64,000 nt of DNA from assembly GCF_041505935.1 (NCBI RefSeq), contig NZ_CP140110.1. One strand, given 5' to 3'. This document shows positions 1-8,973 of the stretch, piece by piece; within the stretch, counting starts at the first letter, position 1, and the number at the start of each line of letters is the position of its first letter. The position numbers and the translations under genes were made by a program. A model generated the notes under the pieces. The model was not told the origin of the DNA. It saw nothing but the letters and a program-made list of their open reading frames with translations, and did not search any database. Source of the DNA: Fervidobacterium_A thailandense (GTDB lineage: Bacteria; Thermotogota; Thermotogae; Thermotogales; Fervidobacteriaceae).

Positions 1-1559
1 TTGTAGTGTGGTTCTTCAAAGTCGCACGTTGTGACGTAAGAGTCCAGAAGCTCTGAGGTTTCGGTGTTCTTATCGTACTCTATCTTCGCACTGTAGGCGT
101 AGATTGGAACCTTACGTCCCTGATAATCGTACTTGTAGACCGTTTTGGCGTTCAACACCAGTGGCCTCTCCGTTTCGAACTCGTACGACACGTATTTCGC
201 GATGTACTTTTGATCGTCGAACGTAAAGACGGCGTTACCACTCGCTTCGATGAGTTTTACCTTACCGTCAAGCAACGTTGCGGTTGCCACATCGGTTTCG
301 AGCCGGTACTTATCCCATGTGATTTTCACGCTTCCCGAAAGAACAGCCTGGTTTTCTTTCAACAGAATTTCGTTGGCTGTCACGTTCACACTGCGTCCGT
401 ACACGACGGTTTGACCACCGAGTATAGCTACAAAAACGAGTATTACGAATAATCTGGTGAGAAATTCTCTAATCCTAAAGGCCACGGGTGTATCGACGAG
501 GATGTACATGACAAGACCCATGGACGCGAATACGATGTTTGGTAACCAAACGGCAAGCACGGGATCCATCATACCCTCCTTCCCAAGTCCCGAGAGCCAA
601 GCACCGGAACCTTGGTAGAGCACGATGATGACGAACGTTGTGATAACGCCCCAGGATCTACTCTTGAAACCGAAAAGTAGCGACACAGGAAGACCTATGA
701 GTACGATCACGAACGCACCAACCGCGTTTGCGTACCTCTGTTGAAGCTCAACAACCAAGTTACTCGTGTTAATCCCCAACTTTTTGTAAGTCATCAACTG
801 TTCTCGAAGTTCCTTTGAGGTCTTATCGCGAACTGTTTTTGATGTCTTCAGCATCTGCTCTATCTCACCAGCGACGTCAAGCTTCATTTCTTTGAACTGC
901 ATCTCAAGTTTCAGAAAACCGCTTTCGAGTTCAACAATGTACATATTACCGTCGAGCAGGTACCAGCCGTCTTTTTTCTTCAGTACCTTCTTGGAAGTCA
1001 GTATCTGTTCATTCCCCTCTTCGTTCCTGAAAAGTACCACGTCGTAAAGTTCACCTTTTTCCTTGTCGTACTCCTTAACGTAAAAGTAGACGTCCCGTTC
1101 GAGCTCCACGAGGGTGTTAGTTTTGACCACAGCTTCCGGTGATTGGAAGATGTAGTTGTACAGTATTTGCGAAGACTTGTAGTTCGCCACAGGTACGACG
1201 TAATCACCCAGTAACCAGCTTACGAACCCCAGGACAATTGAAAGTATCACGAACGGTGTGACGAGCTTCTTGGACGGCACACCGTGAACCAAGAGTGCCG
1301 TAATCTCACGGTTGTTGTACAAGTCGCTGATGACCCAAAATATGGCGAAGAGCACGCCGACCGGGATTCCGAGGAACGTAAAATACGGAAGGTTGTACAG
1401 GATGAACAGAAAAAGGGTCTTTATACCAACCCTGTTGCGTATGATGTAATCGGAAATTTGGTAGAGCCATTCGACACTTACAAAGACGATGAAACCGGCA
1501 AGTCCCATGAGAAAAGGTTTCAACGAGAGTTTTAAAACGTACCTGGTCAGCGTCTTCAA
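1..1559 (-). CDS. LptF/LptG-family permease fused to an OstA/LptA-like domain (3' end outside window)
   Basis: Translating the minus strand from a TTG at 1559 gives an open frame to the left edge. A GGGGGAGG ribosome site lies 6 nt before that TTG. The first part (about residues 1-330) is a YjgP/YjgQ permease: membrane helices at both ends around a periplasmic domain, with the family-like stretch GIPVGVLFAIFWVISD early on. It is followed without a break by a beta-rich segment beginning near NVTANEILLKENQAVLSG, which resembles the OstA/LptA/LptD N-terminal repeat, and the visible end contains VTTCDFEEPHY, like the LptD N-terminal TTC motif. In proteobacteria these parts are separate proteins of the LPS bridge. 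Here one chain may span membrane and periplasm. It is the last visible gene of the minus-strand operon, 39 nt after phoU. The family call is firm, but the substrate is unknown because Thermotogae are not known to make classical LPS. Confidence 0.85.
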   Translation of the reverse strand, partial: MKTLTRYVLKLSLKPFLMGLAGFIVFVSVEWLYQISDYIIRNRVGIKTLFLFILYNLPYFTFLGIPVGVLFAIFWVISDLYNNREITALLVHGVPSKKLVTPFVILSIVLGFVSWLLGDYVVPVANYKSSQILYNYIFQSPEAVVKTNTLVELERDVYFYVKEYDKEKGELYDVVLFRNEEGNEQILTSKKVLKKKDGWYLLDGNMYIVELESGFLKLEMQFKEMKLDVAGEIEQMLKTSKTVRDKTSKELREQLMTYKKLGINTSNLVVELQQRYANAVGAFVIVLIGLPVSLLFGFKSRSWGVITTFVIIVLYQGSGAWLSGLGKEGMMDPVLAVWLPNIVFASMGLVMYILVDTPVAFRIREFLTRLFVILVFVAILGGQTVVYGRSVNVTANEILLKENQAVLSGSVKITWDKYRLETDVATATLLDGKVKLIEASGNAVFTFDDQKYIAKYVSYEFETERPLVLNAKTVYKYDYQGRKVPIYAYSAKIEYDKNTETSELLDSYVTTCDFEEPHY

Positions 1560-1598
1560 AGTTCGCCTCCCCCAACTCGAGTGCTGATGGATGATTTT

Positions 1599-2297
1599 TC
1601 AGTTCTGACTCTTGAAATATTCAAGAGAAAACTCCACCAAATCGTCACCTTCGCACTTGTAAAACTTCGCCGTTATTATGTAATGCGTCGCCTCGATAAT
1701 TTGGACGGCGAAATCGGAGATCTCCTCGATAGCACGTGCGATATCTATGAGCAACGTTCCACGTTTAACCAACCTTCCGTTCTCCTTCATGAGTTCCATA
1801 ACTTCGTTTGTGAACTTCTCGTACGCCCGATCGATGTACGCATCTTGGGCGCACACCGCCGCGGAACCTTTGATGTTCTGGTCTACGTAGATTCGCAGCG
1901 CCTTCCTGAGCATCTTCTGGGCGAAGGAGAACATCTCGGGAAGTAGCGCACTCAGGTTAAGTTCCGGCTCGCGAACGAGGTGCACGATGTTCTCGGCGAT
2001 GTCGTTGAGCCTGTTCGAAATGTCCAGCAGTATCTTTGAGACGATGACCGAACCGAAGACGAATCTCAAGTGGTATCCGTGTGGGCTGAGTGAGACGCTG
2101 ATCAGTTGCGCCTCCTTGAGCACCTCCAAGTAAGTGTTGTACACGTCCCAATATTGTTCAGATATCCTCCCAACAAGTTCTGGATTACGTTCTTTGAACG
2201 CCTCAAGTGTGAGTCTCAGGGTATCCTCCACGTACCATCCTTGCTTGGTAACTTTTTTCTTTAACTCCTCCGCACGTTCCTGCAAAAGCCACTTCAT
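1599..2297 (-). CDS. phoU: PhoU-family phosphate signalling protein
   Basis: This is a 232-residue all-helical cytoplasmic protein with the two three-helix repeats of PhoU. Acidic metal-binding positions can be seen in the stretches LLDISNRLNDIAENI and LIDIARAIEEISDFAVQI, which fit the PhoU E/DxxxD signatures. PhoU normally restrains the PstSCAB transporter and the PhoR/PhoB response, but no pst or pho genes lie nearby, so its partner is elsewhere. The ATG at 2297 is chosen because AAGGTGAG ends 4-6 nt before it. A GTG at 2306 would overlap that ribosome site. It sits between nadK and the LptG-like gene in the same operon. Confidence 0.88.
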   Translation of the reverse strand: MKWLLQERAEELKKKVTKQGWYVEDTLRLTLEAFKERNPELVGRISEQYWDVYNTYLEVLKEAQLISVSLSPHGYHLRFVFGSVIVSKILLDISNRLNDIAENIVHLVREPELNLSALLPEMFSFAQKMLRKALRIYVDQNIKGSAAVCAQDAYIDRAYEKFTNEVMELMKENGRLVKRGTLLIDIARAIEEISDFAVQIIEATHYIITAKFYKCEGDDLVEFSLEYFKSQN

Positions 2298-2332
2298 ACA
2301 TCTCACCTTGATTCGTTAATTAAATTCGTTTA

Positions 2333-3142
2333 TCAATATCCGTTCAGTACGCGTCTCCCGTAACCAATCTTCTCTTTTATAGAACTCGAGAAATCGTACT
2401 CAATAGGTCTTAGGAGTACGATCTTCCTATCGCTTTTTGAAACCGAGATGCTCGACACCTTCGCAATCAAATCCCCGTCCACCACCAGGTTCACCGGAGC
2501 ACTGGCGTCCACTATTACGTTTTCAGAACTTGGGATAACGAGACTGCGCGTAGCCAGGAACTGCGGTGCCATGGGAGTGATTTCAAAGGCTTCGACGTTG
2601 GGTAACATTATAGGACCGCCCAAAGCGAGCGCGTAAGCGGAGGAACCCGTTGGCGTGCTAATCACGAGACCATCCGCATGGTAATCGAACGTGCCATCCT
2701 GCATTCGTACGTGGAAATCAACGATTTTCTGATCAACATCCTTCTGCAAGACCGCATCGTTCAACGCGTAGAGTGCCAGACCATCGTGCTCGACCTTGAG
2801 TAGCCAACGCTTGTCTTCTTTAAACCTCCAGGCATGCAAGTCCAATACCAGCTTTTCGAGTTCGTTTACATGGTAACTTGAAAAAAAGCCCAACCGTCCC
2901 GCCTTGACACCGATGACGGGCAGTTGTACCTTCTTCAGAGTCCTTAGTACCGTACCATCTCCACCAACCACGATTACAGCATCCGCGGGTGGTAAGTTAT
3001 CGAACGGCTGAGAACTTTCAACGAAAAAAACAACGTCAAATTCAACCTTTAACACTTCGTAAACAATTAAAGCTTCCCTTTCGTAATCGCGCCGGTAAGA
3101 TATTCCCAAACTCCTGTTTGTACCTTCACCGTTTCGGTGCAT
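2333..3142 (-). CDS. nadK: NAD kinase
   Basis: The enzyme phosphorylates NAD to NADP in the cytoplasm. The 269-residue product carries the GGDGT motif (residues 60-64), the substrate-binding stretch STPTGSSAYALALGGPI and a late LVVDGD, all diagnostic of the ATP-NAD kinase family. Its length matches the short bacterial form. The frame is open upstream to 3250, but the ATG at 3142 has GGAGG 8 nt upstream and gives a product without the low-complexity Ser/Phe leader, so it is preferred. The true N-terminus could be slightly later because homologs start close to the GISYRRDYE segment. It lies 28 nt after yggT and 35 nt before phoU. Confidence 0.93.
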   Translation of the reverse strand: MHRNGEGTNRSLGISYRRDYEREALIVYEVLKVEFDVVFFVESSQPFDNLPPADAVIVVGGDGTVLRTLKKVQLPVIGVKAGRLGFFSSYHVNELEKLVLDLHAWRFKEDKRWLLKVEHDGLALYALNDAVLQKDVDQKIVDFHVRMQDGTFDYHADGLVISTPTGSSAYALALGGPIMLPNVEAFEITPMAPQFLATRSLVIPSSENVIVDASAPVNLVVDGDLIAKVSSISVSKSDRKIVLLRPIEYDFSSSIKEKIGYGRRVLNGY

Positions 3143-3170
3143 GTGCTTTTCCTCCGACATCACACAACGG

Positions 3171-3470
3171 TTAAAACTTGAGCCTCCAGCCCAAGTCGAT
3201 GAGCGATTGAACGAGGAACTTATCGAGGAAAACGAGAAGTAAGATCGCAATCAGGGGTGTTAAGTCTATGTAACCAATCGGCGGTACGAATCGTCTGATG
3301 GGCCTTTCAACGATGTCGGCCAAGTCCATCAGTGCCCTGTAAAGCCTCGTGTACTGCAGTTGTGGAATCCAGCTCAGAACCGCCGCGATGATGATAACCG
3401 TTGTTTCAAAGTTAATCAAAATCCTCAGTACGTATCCTACGGCGTAAAAGAAATTCCCAAGGATAAACAT
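3171..3470 (-). CDS. yggT: YggT-family membrane protein
   Basis: This is a small integral membrane protein of 99 residues with two hydrophobic spans (about 5-35 and 70-92) around a loop containing the family-typical arginine/proline stretch PIRRFVPPIGYIDLTPLIAI. YggT proteins are widespread, often sit beside yggS and have been linked to osmotic adaptation and division-associated functions, but their biochemistry is unsettled. The ATG at 3470 is chosen because GAGGGGAG stands 7 nt upstream. An upstream start at 3515 would overlap the end of yggS. The yggS-yggT order here is the common one in bacteria. Confidence 0.87.
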   Translation of the reverse strand: MFILGNFFYAVGYVLRILINFETTVIIIAAVLSWIPQLQYTRLYRALMDLADIVERPIRRFVPPIGYIDLTPLIAILLLVFLDKFLVQSLIDLGWRLKF

Positions 3471-3489
3471 ACGCACACTCCCCTCGCTC

Positions 3490-4197
3490 TCATTTTTCAA
3501 CGTGCCTTTCACCAAATATTGCGGTACCTATCCTCAGCATGGTGCTTCCCTCTTCGATTGCCACCGTGTAGTCGTTCGTCATACCCATGGATAGTTCAAC
3601 AAGGTCGGGATACTTCACTCTGAGACGTTCGCGAAGCTCAAACAATTTCCGGAAATACGGCCTGGTTTCCTCAGGCGCAACAAACGGCGCCATCGTCATC
3701 AGGCCCACGACCTTGACGTTGGGAAACCTCTGGGCTTGTTCGAGAAGTTCCTCAAGTTCTTGTGGAGCAACACCGGCCTTTGACTCCTCAGGTGAGGTAT
3801 GAACCTCGATAAGTACCTTCTGAACTTTCCCGTACTTAGCTGCGATCCGATCAATTTCCTCGAGTTCCTCAACACGCCAGACAGAATGGATGTATTCGCA
3901 TACCGGAACGATGTATTTGACCTTGTTCGTCTGAATTCTACCGATAAAATGCCACTCGACGTTTAACCGTAACTGTGCCGCAAGACTTGCCTTCTCCCTG
4001 AGCTCTTGGGCGTAGTTTTCACCAAAATACCTTAGTCCAAGTTCGTAGGCGATTTGAATCGCATCTATCGAATGCGTCTTTGAAACGGCGACAAGCTTAA
4101 TTTCCTCTGCCCTTCTCCCAACCTTAGTGGCGTGGTACTCGATCGTTTCGTAAAGCTTTTGTAATCTATCGCGCATCTCATCTATCGAGTACGCCAT
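3490..4197 (-). CDS. yggS: YggS-family pyridoxal phosphate homeostasis protein
   Basis: This is a 235-residue cytoplasmic PLP-binding protein with an alanine-racemase-like TIM-barrel fold. The PLP lysine is Lys40 in LVAVSKTHS, followed by the family motifs FGENYAQEL and HFIGRIQTNKVKYI, and near the C-terminus by SMGMTNDYTVAIEEGSTMLRIGTAIFG. Known members buffer free PLP and have no robust enzymatic activity. The ATG at 4197 lies inside the end of ruvB (20-nt overlap) with GGAGG 7-8 nt before it, so translational coupling to ruvB is likely. Confidence 0.93.
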   Translation of the reverse strand: MAYSIDEMRDRLQKLYETIEYHATKVGRRAEEIKLVAVSKTHSIDAIQIAYELGLRYFGENYAQELREKASLAAQLRLNVEWHFIGRIQTNKVKYIVPVCEYIHSVWRVEELEEIDRIAAKYGKVQKVLIEVHTSPEESKAGVAPQELEELLEQAQRFPNVKVVGLMTMAPFVAPEETRPYFRKLFELRERLRVKYPDLVELSMGMTNDYTVAIEEGSTMLRIGTAIFGERHVEK

Positions 4198-5233
4198 CGA
4201 ACAACCCTCCGAATCCGCGCTGTATCCCGAAGTATTTGTAGGTCTTCTCGGTTGCCACCCTACCCCTCGCAGTCCTCGCTATAAACCCGCTCTGGACAAG
4301 GAAAGGCTCGTAGACTTCGGAAATCGTATCTTCAGTTACACCGAGGGATGCGGCTAACGCTTTTAAGCCAACCGGTCCACCGTTGTAAACTTCCACGATA
4401 ATACGTAGAAGTCTTCGATCCATCTCATCCAGACCGTATTCGTCAATACCGAGCAAACTCATCACTTCTTCAACCGTTGCCTCGTCGATGATGCGTTGGT
4501 GTTTGATCGTGCTCAAGTCTCTGACGCGCTTGAGCAACCTAATCGCGATCCTCGGGGTCCCACGCGACCTTTTTGCGATCAGCTGGGCAGCCCGTTCCTC
4601 GATGGCGGTACCCAGAACGTCCGCCGCCCTCTGGATTATCAACTTAAGCTCTTCTTCGGTGTAGAAGCTCATCTCGAGGATCATGCCGAATCTGTTGCGG
4701 AGTGGAGAGGTAAGCAGACCGCTACGCGTTGTGGCTCCGATGAGTGTGAACGGTTGGAGTTCCACGCGGATAGACCTTGCAGCTGGTCCTTTGCCAATCA
4801 TGATATCTATCTGAAAATCCTCCATCGCAGAATACAAGATTTCCTCCACGTTCCTGTTCATCCTGTGTATCTCGTCTATAAACAACACGTCCCCGCGTTC
4901 CAGGTTCGTCAGGATGGCCGCCAAATCGCCTTGTTTTTCCAGCACCGGCCCACTCGTGATGTGGATGTTGGCGTTCATCTCGTTGGCTATAACACCGGCC
5001 AACGTCGTCTTTCCAAGTCCCGGAGGCCCCGCGAGGAGGATGTGATCAAGTTGCTCCCCGCGCATCTTGGCCGCTTTAATGGCCAACCTCAACCGCTCCT
5101 TGATGTTCTCCTGCCCGATGTACTCGTCGAGGAACTTTGGCCTGAGCAAATAAGTATCGAAAGTTGTTCGCTCAGGTGAAACGATGCGTTCAACATCTTC
5201 CTGAAACTCGAACCTTTCTTTTTTCGTATCCAT
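4178..5233 (-). CDS. ruvB: Holliday junction branch-migration ATPase RuvB
   Basis: RuvB is the AAA+ motor that drives RuvA-bound Holliday junctions during recombinational repair. The product has Walker A GPPGLGKT (residues 69-76), Walker B LFIDEIHRM, the sensor region TLIGATTRSG, and the C-terminal winged helix ending in TYKYFGI. The length (351 aa) is typical. The ATG at 5233 is preferred, with GGAGGAGG about 11 nt upstream. A GTG at 5257 would place that same GGAGGAGG inside the coding sequence. ruvA and ruvC are not in the window. Confidence 0.95.
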   Translation of the reverse strand: MDTKKERFEFQEDVERIVSPERTTFDTYLLRPKFLDEYIGQENIKERLRLAIKAAKMRGEQLDHILLAGPPGLGKTTLAGVIANEMNANIHITSGPVLEKQGDLAAILTNLERGDVLFIDEIHRMNRNVEEILYSAMEDFQIDIMIGKGPAARSIRVELQPFTLIGATTRSGLLTSPLRNRFGMILEMSFYTEEELKLIIQRAADVLGTAIEERAAQLIAKRSRGTPRIAIRLLKRVRDLSTIKHQRIIDEATVEEVMSLLGIDEYGLDEMDRRLLRIIVEVYNGGPVGLKALAASLGVTEDTISEVYEPFLVQSGFIARTARGRVATEKTYKYFGIQRGFGGLFDGVLDR

Positions 5234-5278
5234 TAAGGAAAATTCCTCCTCCACCACGAATCCAACAGTTAAGATCCG

Positions 5279-5749
5279 TCAACCACGTCCTCTGAACACT
5301 GAAGCTTCCGAAAAAACGGGAAGATTCAGCTTCAGCCCGTAACGGCCGACTAAGAAATTCACCTTTACAAAGCCGTGGACCTTCACTTTTGAAACAACCG
5401 TTCCAAAAAATTTCGGATTCTCGATCGATATTTCAAAACTCGCACCATTCAGGCTTGCGGCGTTCCACGATGCCAGATAGTTCCCGTCGACGTCCGTTAT
5501 GTAAAACTGCACGAACTCGACCTGGTAAGGAACGTTCGAAGTTACCTCCAACCTTCCTCGACAGGTTAACCTGATTCCTTCGATACTTACGTGATCAACC
5601 TTGAGTACCGCGTGTGCGTTTGAAAGTTCCCGAAACATCCTTTCGACGTTACTCAAGGTCTTGACAAGAAGAATTAAGACCACTACAAGCACGCAAACTG
5701 TAAGCGCGGTACCGAACAACCAAGACCCAAAAACTCTCCCTCTTCTCAC
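5279..5749 (-). CDS. Hypothetical membrane-anchored protein
   Basis: This is a 156-residue protein that I do not recognise. It has a basic N-terminus, one strong hydrophobic helix at about residues 8-30 and a roughly 120-residue beta-rich extracytoplasmic domain with no cysteine pairs. The pattern of a single anchor followed by IEGIRLTCRGRLEVTSNVPYQ recalls LEA/WHy-like sandwich domains, but this is only an impression. The start is a GTG at 5749 with GGTGAG just upstream. It lies between the ligase-like gene (73-nt gap) and ruvB (45-nt gap) in the same direction, so it is probably cotranscribed. Confidence 0.7.
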   Translation of the reverse strand: MRRGRVFGSWLFGTALTVCVLVVVLILLVKTLSNVERMFRELSNAHAVLKVDHVSIEGIRLTCRGRLEVTSNVPYQVEFVQFYITDVDGNYLASWNAASLNGASFEISIENPKFFGTVVSKVKVHGFVKVNFLVGRYGLKLNLPVFSEASVFRGRG

Positions 5750-5822
5750 AACTCACCACACCTTGAGCGGATATTCCACATTGACATTGTATACCACTAA
5801 CATCCCCAACAACTTAGATACT

Positions 5823-8800
5823 CTATTCTTCCCATCCAAAAACCGTTTCGTATAGAGCCTTGAACAGATCGTATCTTTCGAACATCAGCATCGAATTATC
5901 GTTGGATATGCTTTTAGAAAGCTGTGCGATGAGTTCTTTGTCGTCTTCAGATTCTGCGTACCTCGTAATGTCGGAGATGAAACTTTCGAAGCTCGTGAGC
6001 GCAATATCGGCCCAGATACTCTTTATCGTAACGTACGGCCAGTCCTTTCTGTCAGTCTCAAGCAATGTCTTGAAGTAATCGGAAACGACCTTCCGAAAAT
6101 CGTAATTTGTAAACTTTCCAAACGCCTCCGAAAGCGCGCTCTGGAGATCCTCCTGAAAAGTTCTTCTCAATCCTTCCGAAACCTCGAGCACCTCAAGAAT
6201 CTTTGCCGTATTTTCCGTAGCGTTGGTGAGAAGATTAGAGAATCGCTTCCTCAGTAACTCGTCATCAAGTTTCTTTTGAGCTACGCGGTAGTTTGCCTCG
6301 TACAACTCCCTTAATTGCCGGACGGTGAAGTTCGAATCCAACTCGCCTTTACGCTCGAGTGCGTACAGGTACGGTAAAACCCCGTCGGGTACACCCCAAA
6401 CACCTTTCTGCTCCATATAATAGCACGCCTTTGACTCGAGACTTGCCAGATCGAACAGCAGTTTTGAAATCCGTGGATCCTTCGTATCGAACGTTGAAAC
6501 AGTTTGATTTGCGAAGAATCTGTAGATATCCTTCCCGTTGTTCCATGCTTCTTCAACATCCAAGTTTTTCCAATCCGGGAACCTGTTCCAACCCCCGGGT
6601 ATCAACCAAACGGTATTCCTTACCCACTTGCAGAATTTGTCAACTATTGCGCTCAACACTTTTGAAAAATGTTCCCTCAATTCCTGGTTTCCGTTTACCA
6701 CCTCGGATAGATCCTCAACGTAATTGTACAGTAACATGTAGCGTGTTGCAACTCCTTTGAACGCGTTACGCTCGGTGAACGTTAGTAACGAAGTCTCGTA
6801 AAGTGAAATTGAATCCAGGATTGCCTGTATTTGTACCAGCTTTTTTAACCTCGAGTCGGCGTCCGAATAATTTTTCAACTCTCCCACCAGCGGAGCAAGA
6901 AACCCGAGTAAGTTGTGTCGATATTTTCGGTGCACGACCTTCTGCAACTCGTCGAAATTTTGATTTAGAATTTCGTTTGCATGGGATTCGATCGATGCGA
7001 GTAGCTCCTCAACCCTGATTTCGTCGGTTGCCAAGCTGGCCAGGTAGAACAACGCCCTTCCGTACGCAGGATACACGCGGACACTCTTGAGAAAATAGTC
7101 CTTAGCCCGCCGGTAACTTTCGGAGATTTTCGACGACATTGCGGTAAGTTCAGAGAACAAAGTTCCGTATTGTTTTTCCAACTTCGCTCGGTAATCTTCT
7201 ATCTCGGAGCGTCGCTTCGCTTCGTATTCGTCGTATCTGTAAAGTATTCCAGCACGCTTTTTCATCTCCTCGTGCCATTTATCAGGTTTAAATATTTCAA
7301 ACTCGCCACTCAGTTCTTCCAGCTGCTTTCGATATGTTTCCAACTGTTTTAGATAATCGCGAAGTTTCTCCTCAAGTGATCTGTACGTGGTTAGGTACTC
7401 GTAAGCCTCGCTCCCACGTTTGAAGAACACTTCCGAAACAAAAAAGCTCCACCTTAGGTACGTTGAAAGAACGATTACAGCCAAGAGCACCGTACCAACC
7501 AAAACAGCCGGAACTTTTCTTTCAATCTTCACCTCGCGCAGGTGGGTGCGATTGAAATACCGTCCAAGCCCAGTGCTGATGACAAAGTTAGCCAGGAGGG
7601 CGTTGGGTAATAGGTGTGCAGGAAAACTGAAAAAACTCTGAACGGCAAACACAACCCCACTCAACACGAGCATGAGAAAGAGCACCGCATCGTCTTTGTC
7701 CTGAATCAACCCAATATTTCTGAACACGTAGATACTTAACAAAATCAGCATTGCGAGAATAAAACCAAACCCTATGATTCCGGTTTCCGAAAGCACCTGG
7801 AAATAATCGTTGTGTGCCCTCTTAAAGTTGTTCCAACCGTACATGTACTCGGGCTTTTCTCGGATCATCTCTGCAATACCGTAAAGTCCGTAGAGCTGGT
7901 ACGTGCCGATACCCTGACCCAGTAACTTGTGGTCTTTCCAAATGTAAAATGTTGAGAACCAAGAAAGGAACCTCTCGTCCTTGGCCGAAACGGATGCCAT
8001 CGCGTTGAACCGATCGATCATCGAAAACTCTCCAGACTTGTTGAGCGGCGAAGGGACGTTGTAGAGTACTACAACCACCACGATCAGTGAAACGAACACG
8101 AAAATCAAAGCTTTTCGCAACAGAATCAGTTTCCTTAAGAGCTGGGCGTTCGTTGATTTGAGGTATTCGGCATGCGAATCATTCTTCTTACGTATCGACA
8201 GGTAAAAGAGCAGCAGTAAAACGATCTCCAAAATTAGTATGATGTACTCAGAGCGCGTCTGTGAAAAGATGATCACAGTAAAGTAAAGTACCGCCGAGAC
8301 CAAAGAAAATACCTTGAAGAACGCAATACCCTTGTAACTGAGCGTTCCGAAGAACTCCAGATCGAGTGTCAACATGAAGTACAGAGCAATAGGAAGTAGC
8401 ATGTTCAGATAGTTGGAAACAAAGATGACGTTTCCAACGTTTGCTTTGATACTCGCCCTTTTGAACGGTTCACCTATCTGCCCTAAAAACAAATCGTACC
8501 CAGTGTAGAAATTCAAAATGGCGTTCACTGCGACAACTAAACCTGTGAGCATGAAGACATAAAGCATCCTCGTGATAAGTTTCTTGTCTCTCATGACCGT
8601 ACTGAAGTAAAACGAGAGCAGGACGTTCACGAACGTGTACAACGCAATATCTATCGATAACCTGAAGAAACTCGGATTATCCCTCAAAATGTTAAACGTT
8701 GATAAGAGACCAGCAATGGAGAATCCCAACCATGCGAGGTGAACTGGAGTGAACACAAAACGGAGCTTTCCGCTCTTGAACAATCTCATCAACAAAATTG

Positions 8801-8933
8801 CGGAGATAAGTACAACCCCGGCAAGTAGAATGGCGTACTTCGGTGTGCTGAACTCGTAAGTGTACTTCCTATGTGAAAAAAGAGCTACCAACGGGATTGT
8901 TATGTACCAGACAAGTTCTTCAAACAGCGTCAC
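5823..8933 (-). CDS. O-antigen ligase/polymerase-like membrane protein with long C-terminal soluble domain
   Basis: The first ~470 residues form a polytopic membrane protein with about 12 helices and a large periplasmic loop carrying the Wzy_C/WaaL signature, including GQGIGTYQLYG and RAHNDYFQVLSETGIIGFG, where the histidine is the conserved ligase residue. Members join lipid-linked glycans to an acceptor, or polymerise them. The remaining ~560 residues are soluble, helical and coiled-coil/TPR-like (KLEKQYGTLFSELTAMSSKI), roughly doubling the usual length. The GTG at 8933 is preferred over one at 8948 because GGGGTGA lies 5 nt before it. The gene follows a WecA-type transferase, which could supply the lipid-linked substrate. 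The acceptor cannot be told from sequence. Confidence 0.82.
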   Translation of the reverse strand: MTLFEELVWYITIPLVALFSHRKYTYEFSTPKYAILLAGVVLISAILLMRLFKSGKLRFVFTPVHLAWLGFSIAGLLSTFNILRDNPSFFRLSIDIALYTFVNVLLSFYFSTVMRDKKLITRMLYVFMLTGLVVAVNAILNFYTGYDLFLGQIGEPFKRASIKANVGNVIFVSNYLNMLLPIALYFMLTLDLEFFGTLSYKGIAFFKVFSLVSAVLYFTVIIFSQTRSEYIILILEIVLLLLFYLSIRKKNDSHAEYLKSTNAQLLRKLILLRKALIFVFVSLIVVVVVLYNVPSPLNKSGEFSMIDRFNAMASVSAKDERFLSWFSTFYIWKDHKLLGQGIGTYQLYGLYGIAEMIREKPEYMYGWNNFKRAHNDYFQVLSETGIIGFGFILAMLILLSIYVFRNIGLIQDKDDAVLFLMLVLSGVVFAVQSFFSFPAHLLPNALLANFVISTGLGRYFNRTHLREVKIERKVPAVLVGTVLLAVIVLSTYLRWSFFVSEVFFKRGSEAYEYLTTYRSLEEKLRDYLKQLETYRKQLEELSGEFEIFKPDKWHEEMKKRAGILYRYDEYEAKRRSEIEDYRAKLEKQYGTLFSELTAMSSKISESYRRAKDYFLKSVRVYPAYGRALFYLASLATDEIRVEELLASIESHANEILNQNFDELQKVVHRKYRHNLLGFLAPLVGELKNYSDADSRLKKLVQIQAILDSISLYETSLLTFTERNAFKGVATRYMLLYNYVEDLSEVVNGNQELREHFSKVLSAIVDKFCKWVRNTVWLIPGGWNRFPDWKNLDVEEAWNNGKDIYRFFANQTVSTFDTKDPRISKLLFDLASLESKACYYMEQKGVWGVPDGVLPYLYALERKGELDSNFTVRQLRELYEANYRVAQKKLDDELLRKRFSNLLTNATENTAKILEVLEVSEGLRRTFQEDLQSALSEAFGKFTNYDFRKVVSDYFKTLLETDRKDWPYVTIKSIWADIALTSFESFISDITRYAESEDDKELIAQLSKSISNDNSMLMFERYDLFKALYETVFGWEE

Positions 8934-8973
8934 TCTTTCACCCCACACTACGCTGGATTCGGATCCATGTTGA

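Noticed and set aside
1306..1575. Overlapping 89-codon frame with a start near the LptG ribosome site
   Set aside because: It is out of frame with the membrane protein. The LptG frame has the better-spaced start and family motifs.
4496..5179. 227-residue plus-strand frame opposite ruvB
   Set aside because: It is antisense to a clear ruvB and has no recognisable domain or ribosome site.
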